Under the pieces are notes generated by a model. The model was not told the DNA's origin and searched no databases. It saw only the letters and a list, made by a program, of their open reading frames with translations. From contig NZ_CP048114.1 in the NCBI RefSeq assembly GCF_010093025.1, positions 1,054,001-1,118,000 on the forward strand: a stretch of 64,000 nucleotides of DNA, written 5' to 3'. Below are positions 54,301 through 61,767 of the stretch, in pieces (position 1 is the stretch's first letter; every line of letters starts with the position of its first letter). This stretch comes from Edaphobacter sp. 12200R-103. Lineage in GTDB: Bacteria; Acidobacteriota; Terriglobia; Terriglobales; Acidobacteriaceae. Made by a program: the position numbers and the translations under genes.

Positions 54301-54951
54301 ATCCGGCGGAGGCATCACGACATATTGCGTCTGGTTCACGTAGTCTGCAATAGCCGCATTGTTATCGATACCGTCCAGCAGATAGTCGTTCTGGCCTCTT
54401 CGAGCACCGTTGGCGCTGAACGACCCGCTCGCAGAGAGCCCACGGGAGTCGGCCTGCGCGAAGGTTACGCCGGGCGCTGTCTGAGCAAGAAACGTGACGT
54501 TGCGTCCGTTGAGCGGAAGATCTGTAATGCTTCTGCTGTTGACGACTTGCTGGAGCGAGGACGTCTGGGTCTCCAGTAAAGGAGCTTCGGCGGCGACCTC
54601 TACGGACTGGCTGACCTCACCGATGTTCAGCAGAGCATCCACCTGCGCCGTGGTCTGCGCGCTGATCACAATCCCGGTACGCACGTAGCGCTCAAACCCC
54701 TGGCGTTCCACAGCAACCGAGTAGGCGCCGATTGCGACCGGAGAGAAGCTGAAATTGCCATCGCGGTCTGAAGTAGTCGTTCTCTCCACGCTGGTTCTCG
54801 CCTGGATGAGGCGAATCGTGGCATCGGGAATCCTTTGTTGTTGGCTATCCACAACCGTTCCGACGATGGCGCCGGTATCGACCTGCGCCATGCCAGGCGC
54901 AGCGAACACAATGAGAAACGTCAGGGCAAGAAAAAGCTTAAAAGTAGACAC
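51361..54951 (-). CDS. TonB-dependent receptor, Oar-like, of the sulfatase operon
   Basis: The product has 1196 residues. A signal peptide (FKLFLALTFLIVFAAPGMAQ) is followed by the carboxypeptidase-regulatory domain (GAIVGTVVDSQQQRIPDATI), the plug (DLPLNGRNVTFLAQTAPGV, RRGQNDYLLDGIDNN, GAVLNVSTKSGGDRFHGSAW) and a large barrel ending LQFAGKIYW. Start GTG 54951 has GGAG six bases upstream. It is transcribed from the promoter at 55195-55223 with a leader of about 230 bases. The substrate is probably a sulfated oligosaccharide, judged from the partner gene. Confidence 0.93.
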   Translation of the reverse strand: MSTFKLFLALTFLIVFAAPGMAQVDTGAIVGTVVDSQQQRIPDATIRLIQARTSVERTTTSDRDGNFSFSPVAIGAYSVAVERQGFERYVRTGIVISAQTTAQVDALLNIGEVSQSVEVAAEAPLLETQTSSLQQVVNSRSITDLPLNGRNVTFLAQTAPGVTFAQADSRGLSASGSFSANGARRGQNDYLLDGIDNNAAIADYVNQTQYVVMPPPDALQEFVVQTNNYSAEFGHSAGAVLNVSTKSGGDRFHGSAWEFIRNQVLDARNYFATAPKKPAYRQNQFGFSIGGPVTIPKVYNGRGRTFFFFDYQGTRIAQADSKVTTVPTAAERNSGYTNFGDLIALQSGTRTDALGRVFPVGTVFDPATSRAVTAGAADPTSGLIAASTGFVRDPFYQGSLVGQKTFTGGTQKALLNQLPANRLSPSAIALLNLYPAPTGSGITNNFSAFPNATNNSDGFDLRIDQHFSERDSAFARYSYLNTDQINPGPFPGIADGQSSRPGNGATQAQNLAVSETHIFTPRLVNEARFGYSRIADIRSQPFANEVGVPEQYGIGGIPQFPGNGGLPLLTFGNLANLGQSGSLPSNKASDIIQISDNVTISRNRHVVRTGVLYQNIAYPTSTPSSSRGTFGFSGIYTSVVNQTDGSTDRAQFLLNPTASSVAGGIKNVGGADSVSASNFPLISNLKRWYIGAYVQDDWRISPKLTVNLGLRWEYYGVPHERDGRQANFIPGPDDPRVGAQFLIPESQVANVPVAFQALLAKDNIAFVTTRDITQGNAQKENFAPRFGFAYQPNTKLVIHGGFGLFYGGYENYGLSASPPANFPFNIATSYTAGNSVTPLTPDNSIGTLGNGLINVPLSPSTANLTNISLLGRQYSWQSAYSEAYNLQVQYQLSAKTVLKVAYAGSVSRHLQVPINTNTVDAVLPATANAQANSFFPDFARGGAFLSPSASTNYNGLQLDVTRRWGHDLTLDANYTFSKCLGDARDQLNNTIGSYRAPYIPGAGIGFDYALCDTDVRNIVHTSGVYELPLGHNQRYLTQGLASTVAGGWSLQWIATVQDGQPFTVPCSVTTAAGSGCNALKVPGESLYAGPHNAVHFLNAAAFANPSSSATGLAALGGSPTQATGPAYRRLDLSLFRKIALADQVQLELRAEAFNITNTPNFSAPGNLNFTSPATFASITSTRDNARQLQFAGKIYW

Positions 54952-55194
54952 GTTTGTCTCCAGAGTTCTCTAATGAAAACCGCGCACACCATCGCCCGTA
55001 TGGGAAGGTCAAATGACGTAGGTTTACGCAGTTCTAGCTATGCTGTTTGTTGGGAGAAAAGAGAAACGACGTTAGATATGGCAACAACAGAGACAAGCAA
55101 AACAGCCGGAAGAATGTACTCCTGGCTGGGGGCAGCCTACCGCCGCCACGCTTGTTTGTCTTCTATGGCTCATAAATGTCGATGACTGCGGTTG

Positions 55195-55223
55195 ATCATA
55201 AGTGCAGACCCGACTCGAGTCAA
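55195..55223 (-). promoter_or_regulatory. Promoter of the TonB receptor-sulfatase operon
   Basis: TTGACT (55223-55218) and TATGAT (55200-55195) lie 17 bases apart on the minus strand, a near-consensus pair. The rest of the 333-base spacer 54952-55284 shows no gene. The long leader may be regulatory, although no known riboswitch is recognised. Confidence 0.65.
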
Positions 55224-55284
55224 CTGTGGATGGATTTTGACGTTTGGCACTCTCTTCTGTAACGCCGGATACACCTTTCCCAAA

Positions 55285-55668
55285 CTATTGGGAAGAGGCT
55301 GGTGTGGATGCAGACGTCGGCGGCGCAGGCAAGGTGTAGATGACCTCACCCGGACGCGTATAGTGCAACTCTTCCCGCGCCTGGTGCTCTATGGCGTCGG
55401 GATCTTCCTTCAGTCTGTCGATGTGGGACTTCAACATCTCGTTTTCATGCTGAAGACTCTGCAGCTGTTTCTCAAAATGGCGAGTGTCCTGCAGCTTGCG
55501 CTGATAGGCCGTCAGGCCGTTCTGGCCAAATACCACGTGGTAGGCGACGCCAAGAGCAAGGAGCACGGCAGCTGCCGTCGCCCATCGTCTCCATCCCCCC
55601 ACGGCAAGAAGCCGCATCAAGATCCCACGGCTCCCCTGCTTCGCCTGATTTGTACCCGTAGCAGCCAT
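55285..55668 (-). CDS. ftsB: FtsB/DivIC-type septum formation protein
   Basis: The product has 127 residues. A short cytoplasmic start is followed by one transmembrane helix (RRWATAAAVLLALGVAYHVV) and a coiled coil (QDTRHFEKQLQSLQHENEML, KSHIDRLK). The conserved end ARQELHYTRPGEVIY-like segment reads REELHYTRPGEVIYTLP. It would join FtsL and FtsQ in the divisome. The Pro/Ser/Thr tail is low-complexity. Confidence 0.88.
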   Translation of the reverse strand: MAATGTNQAKQGSRGILMRLLAVGGWRRWATAAAVLLALGVAYHVVFGQNGLTAYQRKLQDTRHFEKQLQSLQHENEMLKSHIDRLKEDPDAIEHQAREELHYTRPGEVIYTLPAPPTSASTPASSQ

Positions 55669-55856
55669 ACCTAAAGAAAAGGAGAAATTTACGAAGCAAG
55701 GACGTCAAGTGGAAAACGACAGGCTGCATGGGACGTACCTAGTTCGTACTGTTTTTCGAGATATTTTTGCCTTTTCAGGTGTCTTCCAGACATGCATCCA
55801 CCAATCGGAGCGAATCGGCATGCACGAGCCTCCTGCGCTTGGTATGCTTTCACTTG

Positions 55857-56285
55857 GTGCATGTCCTCTTCCTGATCTCGATCGCTTCCCTCCTCGTGGT
55901 TATCGGGGCTGCTGCCGTTATTGTTCATCACATTCGCGCCAACCGAACCCGACAGAGGATGGCGCAAGCGCCGCCTGAACCCAGCTTCGCCGACCACCTG
56001 CAGTCGGCGGCCGAGTACGGTACGCCGCGATCCCAGAAGATCGTTGCCGCACAGTCCGCGCAGTCCATCAGCGCCCGCAAGGAATGGACATCGGAGGCGA
56101 AGACGAACTTACAGGACAGCCACGCACCGGTTCACGGACATCATCCCGGGCCCCATTTTATCCGGAGGTCGTCCGGAGGAGCGCAGCGGCAGGAGATTTC
56201 AGACACGGATATGATCCAAGCGGCGTCAGCACCCCACCTTCGGGTGGTCGCCGGAAACCATATTGCTTCTACGAAACAGAACTAG
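55857..56285 (+). CDS. Single-pass membrane protein of unknown function
   Basis: The product has about 142 residues. An N-terminal transmembrane helix (LFLISIASLLVVIGAAAVIV, preceded by VHV) with a positive stop-transfer (HHIRANRTRQR) leads to a hydrophilic tail rich in His, Ser, Gln and Ala. The start is uncertain. GTG 55857 (or TTG 55854) lies nine bases after a TATGCT element and has no ribosome site. A longer version from 55767 adds a poor segment. bioY begins 19 bases downstream. Confidence 0.55.
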   Translation: MHVLFLISIASLLVVIGAAAVIVHHIRANRTRQRMAQAPPEPSFADHLQSAAEYGTPRSQKIVAAQSAQSISARKEWTSEAKTNLQDSHAPVHGHHPGPHFIRRSSGGAQRQEISDTDMIQAASAPHLRVVAGNHIASTKQN

Positions 56286-56304
56286 CGCGAAAGGATCTAC
56301 TTTC

Positions 56305-56898
56305 ATGCAGAACACACTTTCAACTTCCCCCACTTTGGCGCGACCCGCGCGTTTGTTAGCAACCTCACTTTCCGGCCGTGCAGCCGTTGTCGTCGGCGCT
56401 ACGCTCTTTGTTGCGGCTTGTGCCCACATCTCGATCCCACTTCCATTCACGCCTGTTCCCCTGACGCTCCAGAACTTCGCCGTGCTGCTGGTCGGGCTTC
56501 TGCTTGGCCCTACCGCCGGATTCGCAGCGATGGCGCTCTACCTGGCCGAAGGGGCCATGGGGCTGCCGGTCTTCAATCCCGGCGGTGCAGGAGGAGTTCT
56601 CCAGTTGCTTGGGCCCACGGGAGGCTATCTTCTCTCCTATCCCCTGGTCGCCGCCATGGCCGGCTGGGTGTTTCGTTCCGTTCCGCTAAAGTCGCTCTAC
56701 GGCCGCGCTGCATTGGCGGGCACCCTCGCCACCATTATCCTGTTCGCCGCCGGCTCTCTCTGGATGGCCCAGCTGCTTCACCTCAGCTCTTCTGCAGTGT
56801 GGACGATGACCATCACGCCGTTTCTTCCCGGCGAGATCGTAAAGATCGCCGCTGCCGCCGGTCTGGCAGCTTCCATCCGGAACTGGCGCCGCGCCTGA
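56305..56898 (+). CDS. bioY: Biotin transporter substrate-binding S component
   Basis: The product has 197 residues and six helices. The BioY pattern is clear: HISIPLPFTPVPLTLQNFAV, FAAMALYLAEGAMGLPVFNP, GPTGGYLLSYPLVAAMAGWV and FLPGEIVKIAAAAG. It captures biotin for an ECF-type importer, but no bioM/bioN energising genes are nearby, so it may work alone or with a shared ECF module. ATG 56305 follows AAAGGA. Confidence 0.93.
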   Translation: MQNTLSTSPTLARPARLLATSLSGRAAVVVGATLFVAACAHISIPLPFTPVPLTLQNFAVLLVGLLLGPTAGFAAMALYLAEGAMGLPVFNPGGAGGVLQLLGPTGGYLLSYPLVAAMAGWVFRSVPLKSLYGRAALAGTLATIILFAAGSLWMAQLLHLSSSAVWTMTITPFLPGEIVKIAAAAGLAASIRNWRRA

Positions 56899-56984
56899 GG
56901 CACTCACTTTCCCTGGGTTGACGCCCGTATGGCGCAATCCGTTCTTTTGGAAAATATCGATTTTACAGAAGGAACCTTCGCATC

Positions 56985-57839
56985 ATGACCGCCCCGCAGA
57001 CAGCAGTGCAAGAGATCAGCATCGCCCACAGTCCCGACTCCGATGACGCATTTATGTTTTATGGCCTTGCCACCAACAAGGTACGCGTGCCGGGATACAA
57101 GTTCACCCATGTGCTGACCGATATCGAAACGCTCAACCACAAGGCGATCAACGAAGCCTTCTACGACATCACGGCCATCTCCTTCCACGCTTATCCTTAC
57201 CTGCAGGACAGCTACACCCTGATGGCGTGCGGCGGCAGCGTAGGCGAGGGTTACGGTCCGATGATCGTGGCCAATCCCAAACTCACGCTGGCTGAGGCAC
57301 AGAAGACGCGCATCGCGGTTCCGGGAACGCTGACGACGGCCTTTCTTGCCCTCCGGCTCTTTGCACCCGATATTGAGTACACCGTGGTCCCCTTTGACAA
57401 GATCATTCCCGCGATAACTGCGGGAGAGTTCGACGCCGGGCTGATCATTCATGAAGGCCAGCTGACCTACGCCAACGATGGCCTGGTTAAGCTGCTCGAT
57501 CTTGGTCAGTGGTGGCGTGAACAGACCAATCTTCCGCTTCCGCTGGGAGGCAACGCCATTCGCCGCTCGCTGGGGCAGGACACCATGCTGATGGCGACCA
57601 ATGCGTTGCGTGACAGCATTCAGCATGCCCTCGATCACCGCGAAGAGGCGCTCGCCTATGCCATGCAGTTCGCCCGCGATCTTGACCCGAACCTGGCGAA
57701 CCGCTTCGTCGGAATGTACGTGAATGAGCGCACCTTGAACTACGGCGATGACGGCCGCAAGGCTATTCGCAAGCTGCTGGAGATGGGATACGATCGCGGA
57801 ATCATCCCGCACCGCGCCAACGTCGACTTCGTCGGCTGA
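56985..57839 (+). CDS. mqnD: 1,4-dihydroxy-6-naphthoate synthase (futalosine pathway)
   Basis: The product has 284 residues of periplasmic-binding fold used as an enzyme. Diagnostic segments are ISIAHSPDSDDAFMFYGLAT, AFYDITAISFHAYPYLQDSY, GGSVGEGYGPMIVAN and DAGLIIHEGQLTYANDGL with the active-site His/Glu. It makes 1,4-dihydroxy-6-naphthoate from cyclic de-hypoxanthine futalosine, so menaquinone is made by the futalosine route. The partner mqn genes are elsewhere. Confidence 0.93.
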   Translation: MTAPQTAVQEISIAHSPDSDDAFMFYGLATNKVRVPGYKFTHVLTDIETLNHKAINEAFYDITAISFHAYPYLQDSYTLMACGGSVGEGYGPMIVANPKLTLAEAQKTRIAVPGTLTTAFLALRLFAPDIEYTVVPFDKIIPAITAGEFDAGLIIHEGQLTYANDGLVKLLDLGQWWREQTNLPLPLGGNAIRRSLGQDTMLMATNALRDSIQHALDHREEALAYAMQFARDLDPNLANRFVGMYVNERTLNYGDDGRKAIRKLLEMGYDRGIIPHRANVDFVG

Positions 57840-57852
57840 TTTGCTGAAAGAT

Positions 57853-57896
57853 CAGCCTGCAGGACACGCACAAATCCTGCAGGCTGTGTTATCTTA
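57853..57896 (+). terminator. Terminator-like hairpin after mqnD
   Basis: CAGCCTGCAGGA (57853-57864) pairs perfectly with 57875-57886 and is followed by TGTTATCTTA, a weak T-rich tract. Confidence 0.65.
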
Positions 57897-57967
57897 AAAA
57901 AGTCGAGTGATTGAGCCGCAAGGCTCTCGCTGGACGATCCTCTCCCCCGAGGAAATGCAGCAGACCT

Positions 57968-58043
57968 GGACGCGTAGCTCAACTGGCAGAGCATTCGACT
58001 CTTAATCGACAGGTTGAAGGTTCGATTCCTTCCGCGTCCACCA
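57968..58043 (+). tRNA. tRNA-Lys (anticodon CTT)
   Basis: The 76-base cloverleaf has acceptor stem GGACGCG/CGCGTCC, D arm GCTC-GAGC, anticodon loop CTCTTAA (CTT), T arm GAAGG-TTCGATT-CCTTC and an encoded CCA (58041-58043). One pair at the top of the anticodon stem (27-43) is T-C and unpaired. Its 3' part is repeated at 59516-59568, as tRNA genes used as integration sites are. Confidence 0.93.
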
Positions 58044-58393
58044 TCTACTAAATTAATACGATAACTAAAGCACATGCCTCGTGCGGAAGATCGTCAAGTG
58101 AGGGCAATATAGCGCGTTTCAGGCATACACTGGCACACTTTTGACGTCCCGATTGAAGTAGTGGTGCGACTGCCGGGAAGAGAAGGCGAGGAGGTAGGCT
58201 CCGAAGAGGCCGTGTTTGCTTCTATGGCAGAAATAAACTGACTACCAAAGGACCACTGAGTCTAACGCTACGCAGAAGGCTAAGGATTCTCCTCCAGCAT
58301 TGTTGAACCATCCCCATGCATAACAACGATAAGGGGCAAGAGATGAGCATTTACGGCTGCAATGTCCGTTTGAACCTCAGAGTTGCCAGAGCG

Positions 58394-59044
58394 TCATATA
58401 TTTTGTAAAACCATGGCCTTGACCTTAGCCAGCACACCCTTGGCAATCGCAGCATGGCCGGAGTCGTTCGGGTGACTCGCTACATCCTTCCTGTCATATG
58501 GTCCGCCCCACCCGCTATTTTGCTTGTCCGCTGAGATATCGCACAAGTTCACGAAGGGGAGGCCGCGTTCTCTGCATAGGCTGCCAGAATAGTCGCTCTT
58601 GTCTTTACTGAACCAATCACCTAAGACGATGCGAGGGCAGGCGTAGAAGTCAAGAAGCTGAGGATAATATTCACGGAACTGCCGATCAAAAGTGTCATTC
58701 TCGCCGCCCTGGATGATGACCATATCAGGGGCAAGATTGCGCACCTGAATGTATTCGAGGATTTCGCGCAGCCTGCCATTGCCACCGTTGTTGTAGAGAG
58801 CTTCGGCGGGCCTGGTGATCTCTTCCTGCAGGCCTTTTGAGACTAGGTGCACATAATCGTTTTCGGGCCTGCTGGCCGCCATGCCGCTGGATACGTCCCA
58901 TACACCTTTCAGCTGGCCATGAATCATTAGCGAATCGCCGATAAATAGGACTTTGAAGGCGTCCGGAGGGAATGGCCGGCTATTTATGAAGTCAAGCTGA
59001 GAAGTGGTGTCCGCAGAATTTAGACGACGTCGCAGGAAATTCAT
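58394..59044 (-). CDS. SGNH/GDSL-type hydrolase
   Basis: The product has 216 residues. All SGNH blocks are visible: FIGDSLMIHG (block I Ser), NNGGNGRLREILEYI (block II), IIQGGENDTFDRQF (block III Asn) and HPNDSGHAAIA (block V Asp and His). An esterase or lipase-like function is likely, and the substrate is unknown. There is no signal peptide. The start is uncertain between ATG 59044 and GTG 59053. It looks less G+C-rich than its neighbours and lies in the tRNA-bounded segment, so it may be cargo. Confidence 0.78.
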   Translation of the reverse strand: MNFLRRRLNSADTTSQLDFINSRPFPPDAFKVLFIGDSLMIHGQLKGVWDVSSGMAASRPENDYVHLVSKGLQEEITRPAEALYNNGGNGRLREILEYIQVRNLAPDMVIIQGGENDTFDRQFREYYPQLLDFYACPRIVLGDWFSKDKSDYSGSLCRERGLPFVNLCDISADKQNSGWGGPYDRKDVASHPNDSGHAAIAKGVLAKVKAMVLQNI

Positions 59045-59515
59045 ATGTGGCACAACAATGGTATATGGCTACCAGTTCCAGTTCAAATGACGCTCTAGCG
59101 TGAGGACGGGAGGGCTATAACTCCCTGCCTTTCCCATGAATATTACTGCCAGACAGTTCGTGGCATGAGAGACCGAGTTCGGCAGATGCTGTTCGTCTGG
59201 GCAGCGGGAGAACGTCGGGATGAGTCTTCCCTTCTCGCTTCAACTGCGGCCACCTAACCACCATCTCCAAGCGGCCCGGTCCAGAGCTACCATCGATCCC
59301 TGAACCGTACCTCACTCCGCGCATCAGACCTATGGGCCGAACATGCTCGGGCAACATCCTCGCCGGCTCAAAGTCTATGGGGCACGTCAGAGTGAAGTCG
59401 GCGGCAACTAACCAACACCCGGATACAGCCATTCTCCTTGATGCAGTCAATGGAAATAGTCAGCGCACTTTTTTGAAAGATGGAGAAACGACGATGGTTG
59501 AAGACACGAAAAAAA

Positions 59516-59568
59516 CGATTCTTAATCGAACAGGCTGAAGGTTCGATTTCTTCCGCGTCGACCATCTA
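59516..59568 (+). repeat. Degenerate second copy of the tRNA-Lys 3' end (att-like)
   Basis: The segment matches 57996-58047 from the anticodon stem through CCA and beyond (…CCATCTA), with four substitutions and one inserted A over about 53 bases. It cannot form the 5' half, so it is not a tRNA gene. A direct repeat of a tRNA end is what site-specific integration leaves behind. Confidence 0.8.
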
Positions 59569-59573
59569 ATTGC

Positions 59574-61685
59574 TCATCCACCAGATCGCAGAGGATCGCT
59601 CGTCCCGGGCTTTCCGTTCTCAGCGTGGCCGGCGAAGCGGCGCAGATAGTTCTCGTTCCCCACAGTCGTTACGCTGACGTCATACCATCGGCATTCTGTT
59701 GGAAGATCGATGTGCATGTTAGTCTCGGCGTTCGCGGCGAGATTCTGGTCGGTTGCGAACTTCGTATACCCCTCAGAAATATTGAGCCTTACCGGTGTAT
59801 CGGAAGGATTACGCAACGTTAGCTTGAGTGAGCCCCCGGATGAGTCGAGTTCTAGATGCACAACTGGCTCCTGCGACCCGCTGGTTCCCTTCTGCTGCAC
59901 GTAATAGCCGTTCGGACCATGGAGTACAAGATCGAAGGGATGGCCCGAGGCGTACGTCCAGTGATCGGTGAGCCTGTTGCCTGCGGAGACGGTATAGCGC
60001 CGCGGATCGTTCGCAGGCAGGATGCGGTCGTAGACGTAAAACGCTATTCCTGCGGAGCCTTTGTTGTTGAAGTCAAGCGTGACGCGATCGGATTCGACGC
60101 GACATGCGGTCTCAAGCGAATAAGGCAGAGCACGCGCGGGACGGGTTCCGGACTCCTGCACGGGCATGGCCTGCGGCTCGGGCACGCTGTAGGGCCGATG
60201 CAGCGATTGAATGGGCTTTGGCGCCGGGAAGGACTTGTTACTGACGACAGGGTTCTGCGAGAAGTCGAAGGCTGCAGTGAGATCGCCGCAGATGGAACGG
60301 CGCCACGCGCTGATGTTGGGTTCGTGGACGTTGAATCGCTTCTCTAAAAACTGAATGACCGAGGTATGGTCGAACAGTTCGGAGCAGACCCAGCCCCCGG
60401 TGCTCCACGGCGAGATGACCAGCATGGGCACGCGGGGCCCAAGGCCAATGGGCTGGATGCCGCCAGGATCGGCATCCGGAATGATAGGTCGACGCTCGTG
60501 CGGATACTTCGTCATATCGATGAACTCATCGCTGAGGCTGGCTAGGAGATCGTCAGAGACGAGGCCGTGTCTGTTACGCTCCTGACTCTTCGGCGGCATG
60601 GGCGGAACGATGTGATCGAAGAGGCCGTCATTCTCGTCATAATTGATGAGGAAGACCGTCTTCGACCAGACCTCGGGATTCGAGGTCAGCGCATCGAGTA
60701 CAAGCGAGATATAGTGCGCGCCGTCGGTCGGCGAGGCCTCGGGGTGCTCTGAGTATTTGTATGGCGCTACGACCCAGGTGACCTGCGCGAGCTTGCCGCT
60801 CTGCACATCTTCCTTGAAGCCTACAAGCGTGCGGTTGGTGACACCCTTCTGCACCAGTGGGCCATTGGGGTTTGCGCCCTCCTGCACCTGATAGCGCGCG
60901 AAAAACTCGAGCGAGTTATCGGTGTAATTATCGGTTGGAGTTCCGGGCTCACCACTGCCGCCTTGATAGACTTTCCACGAGATGCCCGCTTTTTCGAGCC
61001 GCTCGGTGTACGTGGTCCACGTATAGCCGTTCGTCTTGTGGCGCTCGTCGAAGCCGGGGCCGTTCGCTTTTGTGCCATAGACGTTCTGCGCGTCGATCGT
61101 GCCCGACCACATATAGATACGGTTGGGGCAGGTGTTGGAGTGGATAGAGCAGTGATAGGCATCGCAGATCGTAAAGGCATCAGCCAGAGCATAGTGGAAA
61201 CTGACATCCTGACGCTTGAGATAGCCCATCGTCATAACGTCCTGCTTCTGGTTAACCCACTGGTTCCAGTGGCCATTGTTCCAGGCAAGGTGGCCTGTGC
61301 TCCAGCCATGATCGGTTCCGGCCTGGAACTCCGTTGTCTGCTTGGGATTGATATAGAAGGGCAGGACATGCTTGGCGGCGGGTGAGAGGCCGCGATCGTG
61401 GTAGTGCTTGGTCTTGACTTCAGCGACGGGCTGATACCAGATGGGTTTGCCGTCGGGCAGCAGTGCAGGGCGGGGATCGCTGAAGCCACGCACGCCGCGC
61501 AGCGTGCCGAAGTAATGGTCGAAGGAGCGATTCTCCTGCATAAGAATGACGATGTGCTCGACGTCCTGAATGGTGCCGGTGCGTCGCGCCGCGGGGATGG
61601 CGAGTGCTCTCTGAATAGCCGGTGGCATAAAGGAGGCTCCGGCAGTGGCCGCCGCCAATCTTAGAAAATCTCTTCTCGTCTTCAT
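59574..61685 (-). CDS. Phosphocholine-type phospholipase C, Tat-exported
   Basis: The product has 703 residues. A Tat signal (TRRDFLRLAAATAGASFMPP) is followed by the PLC/acid phosphatase superfamily domain (HIVILMQENRSFDHYFGTLR, CDAYHCSIHSNTCPNRIYMW, NYDENDGLFDHIVPP, VPMLVISPWSTGGWVCSELF). Two C-terminal beta-domains follow (about 500-700), as in Pseudomonas PlcN/PlcH. It hydrolyses phosphatidylcholine-like lipids, releasing phosphocholine outside the inner membrane. The stop lies six bases after the tRNA-like repeat. It follows the TonB receptor on the same strand, separated by a long hairpin. Confidence 0.92.
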   Translation of the reverse strand: MKTRRDFLRLAAATAGASFMPPAIQRALAIPAARRTGTIQDVEHIVILMQENRSFDHYFGTLRGVRGFSDPRPALLPDGKPIWYQPVAEVKTKHYHDRGLSPAAKHVLPFYINPKQTTEFQAGTDHGWSTGHLAWNNGHWNQWVNQKQDVMTMGYLKRQDVSFHYALADAFTICDAYHCSIHSNTCPNRIYMWSGTIDAQNVYGTKANGPGFDERHKTNGYTWTTYTERLEKAGISWKVYQGGSGEPGTPTDNYTDNSLEFFARYQVQEGANPNGPLVQKGVTNRTLVGFKEDVQSGKLAQVTWVVAPYKYSEHPEASPTDGAHYISLVLDALTSNPEVWSKTVFLINYDENDGLFDHIVPPMPPKSQERNRHGLVSDDLLASLSDEFIDMTKYPHERRPIIPDADPGGIQPIGLGPRVPMLVISPWSTGGWVCSELFDHTSVIQFLEKRFNVHEPNISAWRRSICGDLTAAFDFSQNPVVSNKSFPAPKPIQSLHRPYSVPEPQAMPVQESGTRPARALPYSLETACRVESDRVTLDFNNKGSAGIAFYVYDRILPANDPRRYTVSAGNRLTDHWTYASGHPFDLVLHGPNGYYVQQKGTSGSQEPVVHLELDSSGGSLKLTLRNPSDTPVRLNISEGYTKFATDQNLAANAETNMHIDLPTECRWYDVSVTTVGNENYLRRFAGHAENGKPGTSDPLRSGG

Positions 61686-61707
61686 CTGTTCTTTCTTTCG
61701 TACAAGG

Positions 61708-61747
61708 CACTGAGGGAACCGGTCATGGGATGCCGGTTCCCTCAGTG
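61708..61747. repeat. 15-base perfect hairpin between TonB receptor and phospholipase C
   Basis: CACTGAGGGAACCGG (61708-61722) is the exact complement of 61733-61747 around a ten-base loop. On the minus strand, where both genes lie, no T-run follows. Confidence 0.65.
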
Positions 61748-61767
61748 TTCTTAGTATTTCAGGTTCT

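Larger units (their letters stand above)
58044..59568. mobile_element. Probable remnant of a tRNA-Lys-integrated element
   Basis: The segment lies between the tRNA-Lys 3' end and a degenerate copy of that end (59516-59568). It holds one intact-looking gene (SGNH hydrolase, 58394-59044) and two stretches without a convincing gene (58044-58393 and 59045-59515). The first contains a short reading frame with SGIHWHTF near 58118-58141. This recalls the H-x-x-R box region of tyrosine recombinases but is far too short to assign. No intact integrase is visible. Confidence 0.5.

Noticed and set aside
54835..55185. Plus-strand frame of 116 codons in the leader of the receptor-sulfatase operon
   Set aside because: It is antisense to the receptor start and promoter leader. 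There is no ribosome site or recognisable motif.
59115..59538. Two small frames (minus 59115-59450, plus 59332-59538) in the tRNA-bounded segment
   Set aside because: They have no recognisable family, no ribosome site and odd composition. One runs into the tRNA-like repeat. They are more likely decayed DNA than genes.
59516..59568. A second tRNA-Lys gene
   Set aside because: Only the 3' part matches. The acceptor 5' strand and D arm are absent and the acceptor 3' strand is mutated.
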